Assembly (NCBI GenBank): GCA_036393335.1
Contig: DASWHD010000228.1
Coordinates: forward strand, 1 to 10,880
Reading direction: 5' to 3'
DNA: 10,880 nucleotides
DNA from: DASWHD01 sp036393335
GTDB lineage: Bacteria > CG2-30-53-67 > CG2-30-70-394
The notes under the pieces were generated by a model that saw only the letters and a program-made list of their open reading frames with translations, was not told the origin of the DNA and made no database searches. How positions within the stretch are numbered: position 1 is the stretch's first letter; each line of letters starts with the position of its first letter. This document shows, piece after piece, positions 1 through 6,493 of the stretch. A program made the translations under genes and the position numbers.

Positions 1-597
1 GAGGGCGCGGGGGAGGAGGGTGACCCGGTCCTTGTGGCCTTTGCCTTCCCGGACCAGGATCTGGTGGGCACCGAAGTCGACGTCTTTCACGCGCAGCCGG
101 CAGCACTCCAGGAGGCGCAGGCCGGCGCCGTAGAGCAGGGTCGCCATGAGGCGCGGGGTGCCGTCGAGCAGAGCGAGGACCTGCGCCACCTCCTCGCGGG
201 TAAGGACCACGGGGAGGCGCTGTGGCTTCTTGGCGCGGACCACGTCTTCGAGCCAGCCGAGCTCGACGCGCAGCACCTCGCGGTAGAGGAAGAGCAGGGC
301 GTTGAGGGCCTGGTTCTGGGTCGAGGCGCTGACGTTGCCTTGCACGGCGAGGGCGGAGAGGAAGTCGGCCACCTCCTTTTCGCCCATCTCCCGCGGGTGG
401 CGCTTGTGGTGGAAGAGGATGTAGCGCCGGATCCAGTGGCGGTACGCCTCCTCGGTGCGGCGGCTCAGGTGGCGGACGCGCAGGGCGTCGCACACCTGGT
501 CGAGGAGCTTCGGGCCGTTGCCAGCCGTGGGCTCGGCGACGAACCACGGGATGCCGCGGTGATCCCCGATCCGTCCCAACGGGTATGTGGCGTCCAC
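1..597 (-). CDS. Integron-integrase-type tyrosine recombinase, 3' part cut by window edge
   Basis: Reading the minus strand from a GTG at 595-597 gives 199 codons that run off the left edge. An AGGAGG sits about 6 nt upstream of this GTG and supports the start. Residues about 30-125 form the SAM-like core-binding domain (KLLDQVCDALRVRHLSRRTE, then a helix pair ending in LLFLYREVL). The catalytic domain begins at about residue 130 with VVLTREEV. The first catalytic arginine is R161 in LLYGAGLRLLE, followed by LRVKDVDF and the beta-hairpin lysine region REGKGHKDR (about 184-191). This wording is typical of IntI-type integrases, which recombine attI/attC sites by a 3'-phosphotyrosine mechanism. 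The HxxR, H/W and Tyr motifs and the IntI-specific insertion would lie beyond the edge, so neither activity nor the IntI subfamily can be confirmed. No convincing attI or attC site was seen upstream of the start. Confidence 0.85.
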   Translation of the reverse strand, partial: MDATYPLGRIGDHRGIPWFVAEPTAGNGPKLLDQVCDALRVRHLSRRTEEAYRHWIRRYILFHHKRHPREMGEKEVADFLSALAVQGNVSASTQNQALNALLFLYREVLRVELGWLEDVVRAKKPQRLPVVLTREEVAQVLALLDGTPRLMATLLYGAGLRLLECCRLRVKDVDFGAHQILVREGKGHKDRVTLLPRAL

Positions 598-721
598 TCC
601 ACCCCTCCTGGCTCAGCTTTGATCCAACGCAGGCGACGCGAGGGGCCTTGTCAAAGCGTGGGCGGAGATCTGAAACGCGATGAGCCAGCGAGGGTTTTGT
701 TTGGGGCTGGTGGGGAGGCCC

Positions 722-770
722 CCCTCACCCTGGCCCTCTCCCGGGGGGAGGGGACGTGGTGCCGGGCGGA
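722..770. repeat. CCCTCACCC/GGAGGGAGAGG repeat, copy A
   Basis: The segment reads CCCTCACCCTGGCCCTCTCC, then a G-run, GGGGACGTG and CCGGGCGG. Its CCCTCTCCC and GGGGGAGGGG blocks form an imperfect palindrome. The same ordered blocks recur at 948-997. Related palindromes occur at 6494-6525 (reverse) and 6582-6616. It is a dispersed intergenic repeat of unknown function. Confidence 0.75.
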
Positions 771-778
771 TTCGATAG

Positions 779-796
779 CCTCTGTGGCTCTGTGTC
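779..796. repeat. CTCTGTGK octamer repeat
   Basis: The sequence CCTCTGTGGCTCTGTGTC contains two consecutive CTCTGTGK units with an 8-bp period. The same unit recurs at 5016-5032 and, on the opposite strand, as CCACAGAGA at 3045-3053. Confidence 0.65.
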
Positions 797-823
797 TTCT
801 TGCCTCTGCGTTGGGCGGTTCAC

Positions 824-878
824 GGCGGGCAGAGCCCGCCCTACTAGCCCTGCGTTGAGCTTTGCCGCTGGAGCCGCG
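824..878. repeat. Hairpin repeat unit B
   Basis: GGCGGGC (824-830) pairs perfectly with GCCCGCC (834-840) around an AGA loop. It is followed by CTAC and a tail containing TTGAGCTTTGCCGCTGGAGCC. The unit is repeated in diverged form 68-71 bp further on (895-945), including the tail, so it is a direct duplication and not just two chance hairpins. Confidence 0.7.
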
Positions 879-894
879 GTGGAGGCCCCAGGGC

Positions 895-945
895 GGGCGG
901 AGACCGCCCTACCTCTGCTTTGAGACTTTATGCTGGAGCCGGCGC
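895..945. repeat. Hairpin repeat unit B'
   Basis: GGGCGG (895-900) pairs with CCGCCC (904-909) around an AGA loop, then CTAC and a tail with TTTGAGACTTTATGCTGGAGCC. It matches unit B in hairpin, CTAC and tail. The GGGCGGGCNGAGNCCGCCCTAC core has the form of a dispersed intergenic palindrome. Confidence 0.7.
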
Positions 946-947
946 GC

Positions 948-997
948 CCTCACCCTGGGCTTCTTCCGGAGGGAGAGGGGACGTGTTGGCCGGGCGG
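948..997. repeat. CCCTCACCC repeat copy A', overlapping the 3' end of the hydrolase gene
   Basis: The segment has the same ordered blocks as copy A: CCCTCACCCTGG, TTCCGGAGGGAGAGG, GGACGTG and CCGGGCGG. Position 950 is the end of the minus-strand C45 hydrolase, so this repeat encodes roughly its last 15 residues and its TGA stop. Confidence 0.7.
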
Positions 998-2359
998 GTC
1001 GGCTTCGCTTTGCGCGGCGGCGGCCAGGTGGGTGCCGGGGAGGGGTGGGGGTAGGGTGAACCAGGCGCGCAGGTCGAAGGCGCGGTAGGGTTGGCGGGCG
1101 GCCTTCGCCGCGTGGCGGGCGGCATCGCGGGTATTCGTCGCGACCGTGGCGTTGGCCACGTGCAGGCGCGGGTAGGCGTAGATCACGCTGTGCAGATTGG
1201 AGGAGGGGGCGATCGCCAGGGCGATTTCCTTGGCGCGGTCCACCGTGACGCCCGCCGGCGAGGCGCGGAGCAAGTCCGCCTGCCGCACGTAGCGTACCGC
1301 GTACCCCGAGCCGCGGGGCGGCTCCAGGCCGGGGCGGGCCGGGTCGCCGTCCAGGGCGAGCTGCGCATCGCGAATCTCCTCGTCCAGGGCGAGGCTGGAG
1401 CGCAGCACCACGCCGGTCACGGTATGGGCGAATGGCCCGACTTCCCCCTTCGTCTCGCGGGGGTCCCCGGGCCGGAAGACCGAGACCTGCGCCCGATTGC
1501 TCTCCACCGCCGCCGCGCGATCCTCCCGGGCGGCCGCCACGACGAAGTTGAACCCGAGGGTGCGGCGGCGCTCGGCCAGGATGGCGACCGCCCGGTCCAG
1601 CTCCGTCGCTTCCTGGAGCACCCGGCGCAGGCGCACCACCATCGGCTCCCCGGCCATGGAGCGGGCGGCGCTGCGCGCGGTGATCTCGGCGATGCTGACG
1701 CCGGCGCGGTTGATCCCCGACACCGCGCCCAAAAATCCCGACCAGCCGATGTTGACGAACGGCTCGCCGCGCGACGGCTCCACCACCGTGAGCTGGGCGA
1801 CGCGCTGGATGCCGCTCTCCACGGCCCAGTCCAGGTTGCGCAGGTGGATGAGGGGGCCGCGGGTCATGGGCGAGGTGGCGGCGAAGCTCGCGCAGCTCGC
1901 CTCGGTGAGGGTGGGGATCGCGTGGACGCGGCACACGGTGCGGTAGTCGATCCCGGCCCCGTCCGCCAGCCCCAGCATCTCCTCCTTGAACCAGCGAGGG
2001 ACGAAGGGCGCGCCCCGCCACCAGATGAAGTCGAGGAGCGGCCCCGCGAGCCACGCCGGCAGGCCGAGGTCCGACTGAACCTTGGCGGCGACGTGGCCGA
2101 GGATCGCGCGGTAGCCGGCTCGCACCCGCTCCCCCACCAGCCGGCCCTGTTGCCAGCCGCGCAGGTAGGGATCGCCGCTCACCCGCACCACCGCGAGGGC
2201 ATCGCCGTAGGGATAGGTGAGGCGGGTCGGGTCCACGGCGGCGGGAGTGGCCGCCGGCCGCGGCGGCGGTACCAGGACCCGCCACTCCACGGCGGCGGCA
2301 AGGCCCACGACCGTCACCGCCAGTCCCGTTGCTACCCATTTTGCGAAACGCCACCACAT
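950..2359 (-). CDS. C45-family (acyl-CoA:6-aminopenicillanate acyltransferase-like) Ntn-hydrolase, membrane-anchored
   Basis: The product has 469 residues. I chose the ATG at 2357-2359 because AGGA lies 8 nt upstream; in-frame ATGs at 2368 and 2413 lack good spacing. Residues about 8-26 are a hydrophobic helix (WVATGLAVTVVGLAAAVEW), so the protein is probably anchored with its bulk outside the cytoplasm. The centre carries SCASFAATS with C156, the expected autoproteolytic nucleophile, followed by HLRNLDW (172-178), the RNxDW motif of C45 enzymes. A further family-like segment is WSGFLGAVSGINRAGVSI. The family matures by self-cleavage before the Cys and acts on amide or acyl-thioester bonds; the substrate here cannot be read from sequence. 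The last 15 or so residues (PSPSGRSPG) are encoded by intergenic repeat A' and are unlikely to be native fold. The gene follows smpB after a 205-bp gap containing a REP-like palindrome. Confidence 0.82.
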   Translation of the reverse strand: MWWRFAKWVATGLAVTVVGLAAAVEWRVLVPPPRPAATPAAVDPTRLTYPYGDALAVVRVSGDPYLRGWQQGRLVGERVRAGYRAILGHVAAKVQSDLGLPAWLAGPLLDFIWWRGAPFVPRWFKEEMLGLADGAGIDYRTVCRVHAIPTLTEASCASFAATSPMTRGPLIHLRNLDWAVESGIQRVAQLTVVEPSRGEPFVNIGWSGFLGAVSGINRAGVSIAEITARSAARSMAGEPMVVRLRRVLQEATELDRAVAILAERRRTLGFNFVVAAAREDRAAAVESNRAQVSVFRPGDPRETKGEVGPFAHTVTGVVLRSSLALDEEIRDAQLALDGDPARPGLEPPRGSGYAVRYVRQADLLRASPAGVTVDRAKEIALAIAPSSNLHSVIYAYPRLHVANATVATNTRDAARHAAKAARQPYRAFDLRAWFTLPPPLPGTHLAAAAQSEADPPGQHVPSPSGRSPG

Positions 2360-2485
2360 GTCACACATCCTGCCACAACGCGGAAGGGCCGCGCGGCCGC
2401 TCCCTTCATACACTGTAGCGGCAGGACCGGACTGCGGTCAGCGGCGCGAGGGTCCGGGGCGCACCGCGCAATCTTCCGGGAAAGG

Positions 2486-2568
2486 GTAGGAGCCGGTTGC
2501 ACCGGCGACCCGCGCCGACGGCGCGGCAGGCCCGTCGGGCCTGGATCGCCGAAGGGATTGGCTCCTAC
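2486..2568. repeat. REP-like GTAGGAGCC palindrome containing the smpB stop codon
   Basis: Arm GTAGGAGCC (2486-2494) pairs perfectly with GGCTCCTAC (2560-2568). Inner pairs GGCGA/TCGCC and CGACGG/CCGTCG extend the stem. It resembles the GTAGGAGC...GCTCCTAC palindromes common in gammaproteobacterial intergenic DNA. The smpB stop TAG (2565-2567 on the minus strand) lies in the arm. On the smpB transcript it would form a large 3' hairpin, plausibly protecting or terminating the message, but no T-run follows. Confidence 0.75.
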
Positions 2569-3035
2569 CGGTTGCGCTCGCGCAGGGCGCGCTCGATCTC
2601 CCGCGCCGCGTCCTGGGCCTTCATATCCTCGCGCCGGTCGTGGAGCTTCTTGCCCCGCCCCAAGGCCACCTCCGCCTTGATGTGCGGCCCCTTGGCGTAC
2701 AGGCGGGTGGCGATCAGGGTGAGCCCCTGGCGCTGGACCTTGCCGATCAGGCGGGCGATCTCGCGCTTGTGCAAGAGCAGCTTGCGTGGCCGTAGCGGGT
2801 CGTGGTTGTGGATGTTGCCGTGGGACCAGGGGGAGATGTGCAGCTCGTGAAGCCACAGCTCGCCGTTCTCGACCCGGGCGTAGCAGTCGCCCATGTTCGC
2901 GCGGCCCGCGCGCACCGACTTCACCTCGGTGCCGCGCAAGACGATCCCCGCCTCCACCGTCTCCATGATCTCGTAGAGGCGATGGGCCTGCTTGTTGGTC
3001 GCGAAGACCTTGGGCGGTGCGGGCTTACCGGCCAT
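2565..3035 (-). CDS. smpB: SsrA-binding protein SmpB
   Basis: The product has 156 residues, the normal SmpB length. SmpB binds the tRNA-like part of tmRNA and delivers it to stalled ribosomes in trans-translation. Family blocks are in order: FATNKQAHRLYEIMETVEAG near the N terminus, the signature GTEVKSVRAGRANMGDCYA, the oligonucleotide-binding barrel HELHISPWSHG...HDPLRPRKLLLHK, then LYAKGPHIKAEVALGRGKK. The basic tail KKLHDRREDMKAQDAAREIERAL is the part that enters the decoding site. The ATG at 3033-3035 has only a weak GGTG-like ribosome site. The stop codon lies in a palindromic repeat. Upstream, an IS1111-like element begins about 22 bp before the start, so the original promoter has been moved away by 1.7 kb or replaced. 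Confidence 0.97.
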   Translation of the reverse strand: MAGKPAPPKVFATNKQAHRLYEIMETVEAGIVLRGTEVKSVRAGRANMGDCYARVENGELWLHELHISPWSHGNIHNHDPLRPRKLLLHKREIARLIGKVQRQGLTLIATRLYAKGPHIKAEVALGRGKKLHDRREDMKAQDAAREIERALRERNR

Positions 3036-3037
3036 TG

Positions 3038-3057
3038 GTTTTCACCACAGAGATGGG
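3038..3057. repeat. Left remnant of the intergenic CCACAGAG repeat at the IS insertion site
   Basis: TTTTCACCACAGAGA directly precedes the IS left inverted repeat. The right flank of the IS continues with GGAAGGCACGGAGGGCGCAG (4775-4794), and the opposite-strand unit CCTCTGTGTCTCTGTGG is at 5016-5032. Together these look like one intergenic repeat region that the IS split. Confidence 0.55.
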
Positions 3058-3073
3058 ATGAGGAGGCCGCTCG
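3058..3073 (+). repeat. IS left inverted repeat (IRL)
   Basis: ATGAGGAGGCCGCTCG is the exact reverse complement of 4759-4774. It is flanked outside by GGG and lies 72 bp before the transposase ATG. Confidence 0.9.
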
Positions 3074-3076
3074 CCT

Positions 3077-3125
3077 TTCGAGCTAAGGCGTAGCCTTGCT
3101 CATCTGTTCAACGGGCTCGAAGCCC
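3077..3125 (+). promoter_or_regulatory. Structured left end of the IS, before the transposase
   Basis: Two perfect hairpins lie in the leader: AAGGC-GTA-GCCTT (3085-3097) and GGGCT-CGA-AGCCC (3113-3125). TTCGAGC (3077-3083) can also pair with GCTCGAA (3115-3121), which competes with the second hairpin. The transposase ribosome site AAGGAG is at 3132-3137, 7 nt before the ATG. The alternative pairings could limit transposase expression or mark transposase binding; this role is inferred. Confidence 0.45.
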
Positions 3126-3144
3126 AACGAGAAGGAGCGCGGCC

Positions 3145-4215
3145 ATGACGCAGGCTACCACGCAGACGATTGGGATGGATGTGAGCGATAAGAAGAGCCG
3201 GATTTGTGTGCTGTCCGCCTCGGGCGAGATCGTGGACGAGCGGTGGATCGATACCACGCAGCACGGGGTGCGGCGCTTTTTTGCCCAGCAGCCCCCCTCG
3301 CGGGTGGTGTTCGAGGCGGGGCCCCACGCTCTGTGGATGACGTGGCGGCTGGCGGAGCTGGGCCACGAGGTGCTCGTGGCGAACCCGCGCAACCTTGGGC
3401 TGATTTATGCGTCGCGCAAGAAGAGTGACCCGCAAGACGCCCGCCGCTTGGCCCAGCTCGGCCGGGTCGACCCGGACCGGCTCTCGCCGGTGACCCTGCG
3501 CGGCCGGGATACCCAGTGGCACCTGGCGCAGATCCGCAGCCGGGCGATGCTGGTGGAGGCGCGGACCAAGCGGGTCAACCACGTGCGCGGGCGGGTGAAG
3601 ACCCTGGGCCACCGGGTGCGCTCGTGTGATGCCGACCCGTTTGCTGCGGCGGCGATGGACTCGTTGCCGCCGGAGCTGGTGACCGTGGTAATGCCGGTGC
3701 TGAAGGCGATCGTCGAGCTCACCGAGCAGCTCGACGCGCTGGACCGGGCGATCGAGGCGATCGCCGCCACCCGCTACGCCGAGACGGTGCGGCGGCTCAC
3801 CCAGGTCCACGGGGTGGGGGCGCTCACGGCACTGACCTTCCTGCTCACCCTGGATGATCCTTCCCGCTTTCCCCACAGCCGCCGGGTGGGGGCCTACCTC
3901 GGCCTGGTGCCGCGGCTGGATCCATCGGGCGAGGTGAACCGCCAGCTCGGCATCACCCACGCGGGCGAGACCGACCTGCGCACCCTCTTGGTGGGCTGTG
4001 CCCATACGATCGTCCGGCAAGGGAGTCCGGACACCGACCTGAAGCGCTACGGCCTGCGGGTGATGGAGCGCGGCGGCAAGAACGCCAAGAAGCGCGCCGT
4101 CGTGGCGGTGGCCCGCAAGTTGGCGGTGGTGCTGCACCGGCTGTGGGTCAGCGGCGAGGCCATGTCCCCGTGGGCTACGGCCAGGTGCACACCCAGGCCG
4201 CCTGAGATGCGGTGA
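3145..4215 (+). CDS. IS110/IS1111-family DEDD transposase
   Basis: The product has 356 residues. AAGGAG lies 7 nt before the ATG. The N-terminal RuvC-like DEDD domain shows D12 (IGMDVSDKK), E57 (VVFEAGP) and D95/D98 (KKSDPQDARRLAQL), the four metal-binding acids. A helical middle (about 120-210) leads to the C-terminal transposase domain: HGVGALTALTFLLTL (222-236), RRVGAYLGLVPRLDPSGE and GITHAGETDLRTLL. S261 in DPSGE is the conserved Ser-Gly that I take as the catalytic serine. The family uses a bridge RNA to pick donor and target sites. The C terminus (KKRAVVAVARKLAVVLHRLWV) is intact, so the protein looks full length. It is the only real plus-strand gene in the window and is oriented opposite to all host genes. 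Confidence 0.95.
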   Translation: MTQATTQTIGMDVSDKKSRICVLSASGEIVDERWIDTTQHGVRRFFAQQPPSRVVFEAGPHALWMTWRLAELGHEVLVANPRNLGLIYASRKKSDPQDARRLAQLGRVDPDRLSPVTLRGRDTQWHLAQIRSRAMLVEARTKRVNHVRGRVKTLGHRVRSCDADPFAAAAMDSLPPELVTVVMPVLKAIVELTEQLDALDRAIEAIAATRYAETVRRLTQVHGVGALTALTFLLTLDDPSRFPHSRRVGAYLGLVPRLDPSGEVNRQLGITHAGETDLRTLLVGCAHTIVRQGSPDTDLKRYGLRVMERGGKNAKKRAVVAVARKLAVVLHRLWVSGEAMSPWATARCTPRPPEMR

Positions 4216-4758
4216 AGTCCCGTTCCGACCTCCCCTCGAACCCCGAGCCCCACAAGACCCGCCTTCGGTCCAAGACCGTGTCTCCCTCCTTCTCAAACGC
4301 CCCGTCCGGGGGACGGCGATCCGTGCCTTGGAGCGCACGGCCGGCATCTTGCCGTGCCCTGCGACTTCGCCGCAGAGATCGCCGCCCCCGCGCGGGTCGG
4401 ACCCCAACGTGCAGCGAGTCACCCATGGGCCCGGTGCCCGACTCGAACTGCGGATGGAAGCCTGGTGGAAGGAGTGCCGAGACGCTGGACCGAACCCTGG
4501 GGACCGTGCCGCGGCCGCCGGCGACCGTGGACGGCCCGTGGACGGCGGCGCCGCCCACCGTCCGCCCACCGCCGCCTGGGACAAGTCCTACGGCCTTGCC
4601 CCCCGCCGCTGGGACAACCGCTGCGCGGTTGCCCACACGGCCCCCAGGGCCGCGATGGAGGAGGGGTTCTTTCGTCCCTGTGGCCACGACTCGCCGCGCT
4701 GTCGCGCCGCTCGTCACGACGACCGGCATCCCCCCACCCGCCATCCCAGCGTTGACCA
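4216..4758 (+). ncRNA. Non-coding right end of the IS; candidate bridge-RNA region
   Basis: There are 543 bp between the transposase stop and the right inverted repeat. Open frames exist on both strands but are proline/arginine-rich and look like GC-driven artefacts. In IS1111 elements the bridge RNA is encoded downstream of the transposase, so this is where it should be. Many short inverted repeats are visible, for example CCGTCC-GGG-GGACGG near 4303-4317 and GACGGCCCGTGGACGG near 4530-4545. The exact RNA ends and guide loops cannot be fixed without covariance analysis. An 8-nt string GATGGAAG at 4453-4460 equals one reconstruction of the empty target junction, which may be chance. Confidence 0.4.
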
Positions 4759-4774
4759 CGAGCGGCCTCCTCAT
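4759..4774 (-). repeat. IS right inverted repeat (IRR)
   Basis: CGAGCGGCCTCCTCAT is the exact reverse complement of 3058-3073. It is followed by GGAAGGCACGG, which belongs to the host repeat. Confidence 0.9.
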
Positions 4775-4871
4775 GGAAGGCACGGAGGGCGCAGCGAGAC
4801 CCCTGTTCTGCTGGTTCCCCGGAACGATCGGCGCGGATCGCCCTGGTCGATCAAACACCCCACACGCCACT

Positions 4872-4957
4872 GGAACACGAAAACACGAAAGGGGGAAAAC
4901 ACGAAACACGCGCCATGAATTCTTTCGTGTCTTCAGGTTTTCGTGCTTTCGTGTTCC
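4872..4957. repeat. Long hairpin of ACACGAAA octamers, copy 1
   Basis: The 35-nt left arm (4872-4906) begins GGAACACGAAAACACGAAAG. The right arm (4923-4957) is its near-complement, ending CTTTCGTGTTCC, with a loop of about 16 nt. CACGAAA recurs at an 8-bp period within each arm. A second copy lies at 7684-7768, and the two left arms match at 30 of 35 positions. It lies about 90 bp past the yajR stop, so it could act as a 3' stabiliser or terminator of yajR, although no T-run follows. Confidence 0.8.
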
Positions 4958-4964
4958 CCCATTC

Positions 4965-4979
4965 AGGGGACAGCCCCTC
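4965..4979. repeat. Short palindrome GGGG-ACAG-CCCC
   Basis: AGGGGACAGCCCCT forms a 5-bp stem directly beside the octamer hairpin. It is too short to assign a function and may be part of the same composite intergenic element. Confidence 0.35.
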
Positions 4980-5015
4980 CCGCCGGATCTTCTGGCAATC
5001 CGTCCCTTCGCCGAA

Positions 5016-5032
5016 CCTCTGTGTCTCTGTGG
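5016..5032. repeat. CTCTGTGK octamer repeat, opposite orientation to the IS target remnant
   Basis: CCTCTGTGTCTCTGTGG holds two CTCTGTGK units at an 8-bp period. Its reverse complement begins CCACAGAGA, which equals 3045-3053. Before the IS inserted, the two would have been the outer arms of a palindromic region of about 280 bp enclosing the ACACGAAA hairpin. Confidence 0.6.
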
Positions 5033-5048
5033 CGAGAGGGCGTGCTCG

Positions 5049-6458
5049 TCACGCCGCTTCGGCGGCGAAGCCGGCCGCGGCGAGGGCGGCGCGGATCTCG
5101 GTCAAGTCATACCCCTTATGGTCGCACTTGAGGAAGACCGTGCTCTCCCCCGGGTAGGCGACTACCTCGCGCACGCCGCGCACCGCCCTCAGGCAGAGCT
5201 CGACCGCCTCGACTTGCTGCCGGTCCTCCACCCCGGCCACCGGCACCATCACGCTTGCCAGGTACTGGAGGCGCGGCATGGTGAGGGCCACGAGGAGCCA
5301 CACCCCCATCACGGCGATCAGGCCGACGAACAAGGTGGTCAGGCCATGGCTGTAGAGCAGGCCGGCGACGCCGCCGCCGAGGCCGGCACCGGCGAACTCC
5401 GCCATGTTGTAGACGCCGATGCTGGTGCCGCGCAGGCCGGCATGGGCGGTCTTCGAGACCAGGGAGGGGAGGCTCGCCTCGAGGACGTTGAAGCCGACGA
5501 AGAACAGCAGCAACCCCACCACCACCGGCGCCAGACCGCCGCCGCTGATGGCGATCACCGCGATGCCGGCCGCCGTGATGGCGATGGCGGCGATGAAGAT
5601 CTCGCGCAGGCGGCGCTTGACCTCGCCGAGGACGATCGCCGGCACCATCAAGACCAGGGAGGCGAGGATCACCGGGCCGTACACCTTCCACTGCTGGTGC
5701 TGCGGCAAGTGCTCCGCGAGCATCAGGGGGACGGCGAAGAACAGGGCGGTGAGCACCAGGTGCAGGGCGAAGATGCCGAAGTCGAGGCGCAGCAGCTCCG
5801 GGTCGGTGACCACCGTGGCCACGTCGCCGAGGGTGAGTTGGGCGTCGCGGTGGTGGACGATCACCTCCGGGTCTGGGACGACCACGAACAGGAAGCCGAT
5901 CGAGAACAGGGCGAGGCCACCGATCAGCCAGAAGATCCCGTCCACCCCGAGCCAGCCCGCCAGGGCCGGCCCCGCGATCACCGAGAAGGCGAAGGTCATG
6001 CCGATGGTGCCGCCGATCATGCCCATGGCGCGGGTGCGGTTCTCCTCGGCGGTGAGGTCGGCGACCAGGGCGATGATCACGCTGGCCACGGCCCCCGCCC
6101 CTTGCAGGAGCCGGCCGATGATCATCCAGCCGATGGTGGTGGCGGAGGCGGCCACCGCCGACCCGATGGCGAAGATCAGCAGGCCGAAGGCGATCACCGG
6201 CTTGCGGCCGAAGCGGTCCGAGGCCATGCCGTACGGCACCTGCAACAGGGTCTGGGTGATGCCGTACGCCCCCAGGGCGAGGCCGACGCTCTTGGCATCG
6301 GCCCCCTTCAGGGTGAGCCCGTAGACGGTGAACACCGGCAGGATCAGAAACAGCCCCAGCATGCGCAGGCCGAAGATCCCGGCGAGCGAGGTGGCGGCGC
6401 GTCGTTCTCGGGGGGTGAGGCCGGACGACGCCGGCCCGGCAGGCTTGTAACGGCTCAT
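5049..6458 (-). CDS. yajR: YajR-type MFS transporter with C-terminal YAM domain
   Basis: The product has 469 residues and is an inner-membrane major-facilitator protein. After a charged N terminus, 12 hydrophobic segments span about residues 24-395. MFS motif A is at the loop between helices 2 and 3: GMASDRFGRKPV with D81, R82, G84, R85 and K86. Helix 4 has GRLLQGAGAVASV, as in drug/H+ antiporter-like members. The last 70 residues (from about VAGVEDRQQVEAVELCLRAVRGVREVV to the end) form a soluble ferredoxin-like domain like the YAM domain of E. coli YajR. E. coli YajR has 454 residues. Its substrate is unknown; proton-coupled efflux is the usual proposal. The ATG at 6456-6458 has only a weak GGA upstream. 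smpB follows downstream on the same strand, now separated by the IS. Confidence 0.9.
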   Translation of the reverse strand: MSRYKPAGPASSGLTPRERRAATSLAGIFGLRMLGLFLILPVFTVYGLTLKGADAKSVGLALGAYGITQTLLQVPYGMASDRFGRKPVIAFGLLIFAIGSAVAASATTIGWMIIGRLLQGAGAVASVIIALVADLTAEENRTRAMGMIGGTIGMTFAFSVIAGPALAGWLGVDGIFWLIGGLALFSIGFLFVVVPDPEVIVHHRDAQLTLGDVATVVTDPELLRLDFGIFALHLVLTALFFAVPLMLAEHLPQHQQWKVYGPVILASLVLMVPAIVLGEVKRRLREIFIAAIAITAAGIAVIAISGGGLAPVVVGLLLFFVGFNVLEASLPSLVSKTAHAGLRGTSIGVYNMAEFAGAGLGGGVAGLLYSHGLTTLFVGLIAVMGVWLLVALTMPRLQYLASVMVPVAGVEDRQQVEAVELCLRAVRGVREVVAYPGESTVFLKCDHKGYDLTEIRAALAAAGFAAEAA

Positions 6459-6493
6459 CTGATCAATCCATTCGCCCCGCAGGGGCGTCCTAT

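Larger units (their letters stand above)
598..949. other. Non-coding gap filled with duplicated palindromic repeats
   Basis: This stretch lies between the integrase start and the stop of the C45 hydrolase and has no credible gene. The integrase Shine-Dalgarno is at its left end. The order of repeats is: copy A of a CCCTCACCC repeat (722-770), an octamer CTCTGTGK run (779-796), hairpin unit B (824-878), unit B' (895-945) and copy A' (948-997), which runs into the hydrolase gene. The nested arrangement A-B-B'-A' suggests the patch grew by duplication. Confidence 0.7.
3058..4774 (+). mobile_element. IS110/IS1111-family insertion sequence
   Basis: The element is bounded by perfect 16-bp inverted repeats: ATGAGGAGGCCGCTCG at 3058-3073 and its complement at 4759-4774. 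It contains one DEDD transposase and about 540 bp of non-coding right end. Inverted repeats and a long 3' non-coding end fit the IS1111 subgroup better than the classical IS110 subgroup, which lacks them. In IS1111 elements the repeats are subterminal, so the true ends may lie a few bases outside. Both flanks carry GG next to the repeat, and no longer target duplication is seen, as expected for this family. The apparent length is 1717 bp. The transposase frame is open, so the element may be active. Confidence 0.85.

Noticed and set aside
622..816. Possible attC-like pair: ATCCAAC (622-628) and GTTGGGC (810-816)
   Set aside because: Both fit the RYYYAAC/GTTRRRY core pattern, but they lie 195 bp apart, have no inner L boxes and do not form an attC fold; such 7-mers are common.
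34..858. 274-codon plus-strand open frame
   Set aside because: It is antisense to the integrase, whose translation shows clear recombinase motifs; high GC creates long shadow frames.
909..2357. 482-codon minus-strand open frame
   Set aside because: It is an out-of-frame shadow of the C45 hydrolase, rich in Arg/Pro/Gly, with no family motif.
3058..4774. Passenger gene or composite transposon
   Set aside because: Only one transposase is supported between the inverted repeats; no cargo gene with codon structure was found.
4328..4918. 196-codon plus-strand open frame in the IS right end
   Set aside because: It crosses the IS inverted repeat into host repeats, is low in hydrophobic residues and has no recognisable motif; a non-coding RNA region is more likely.
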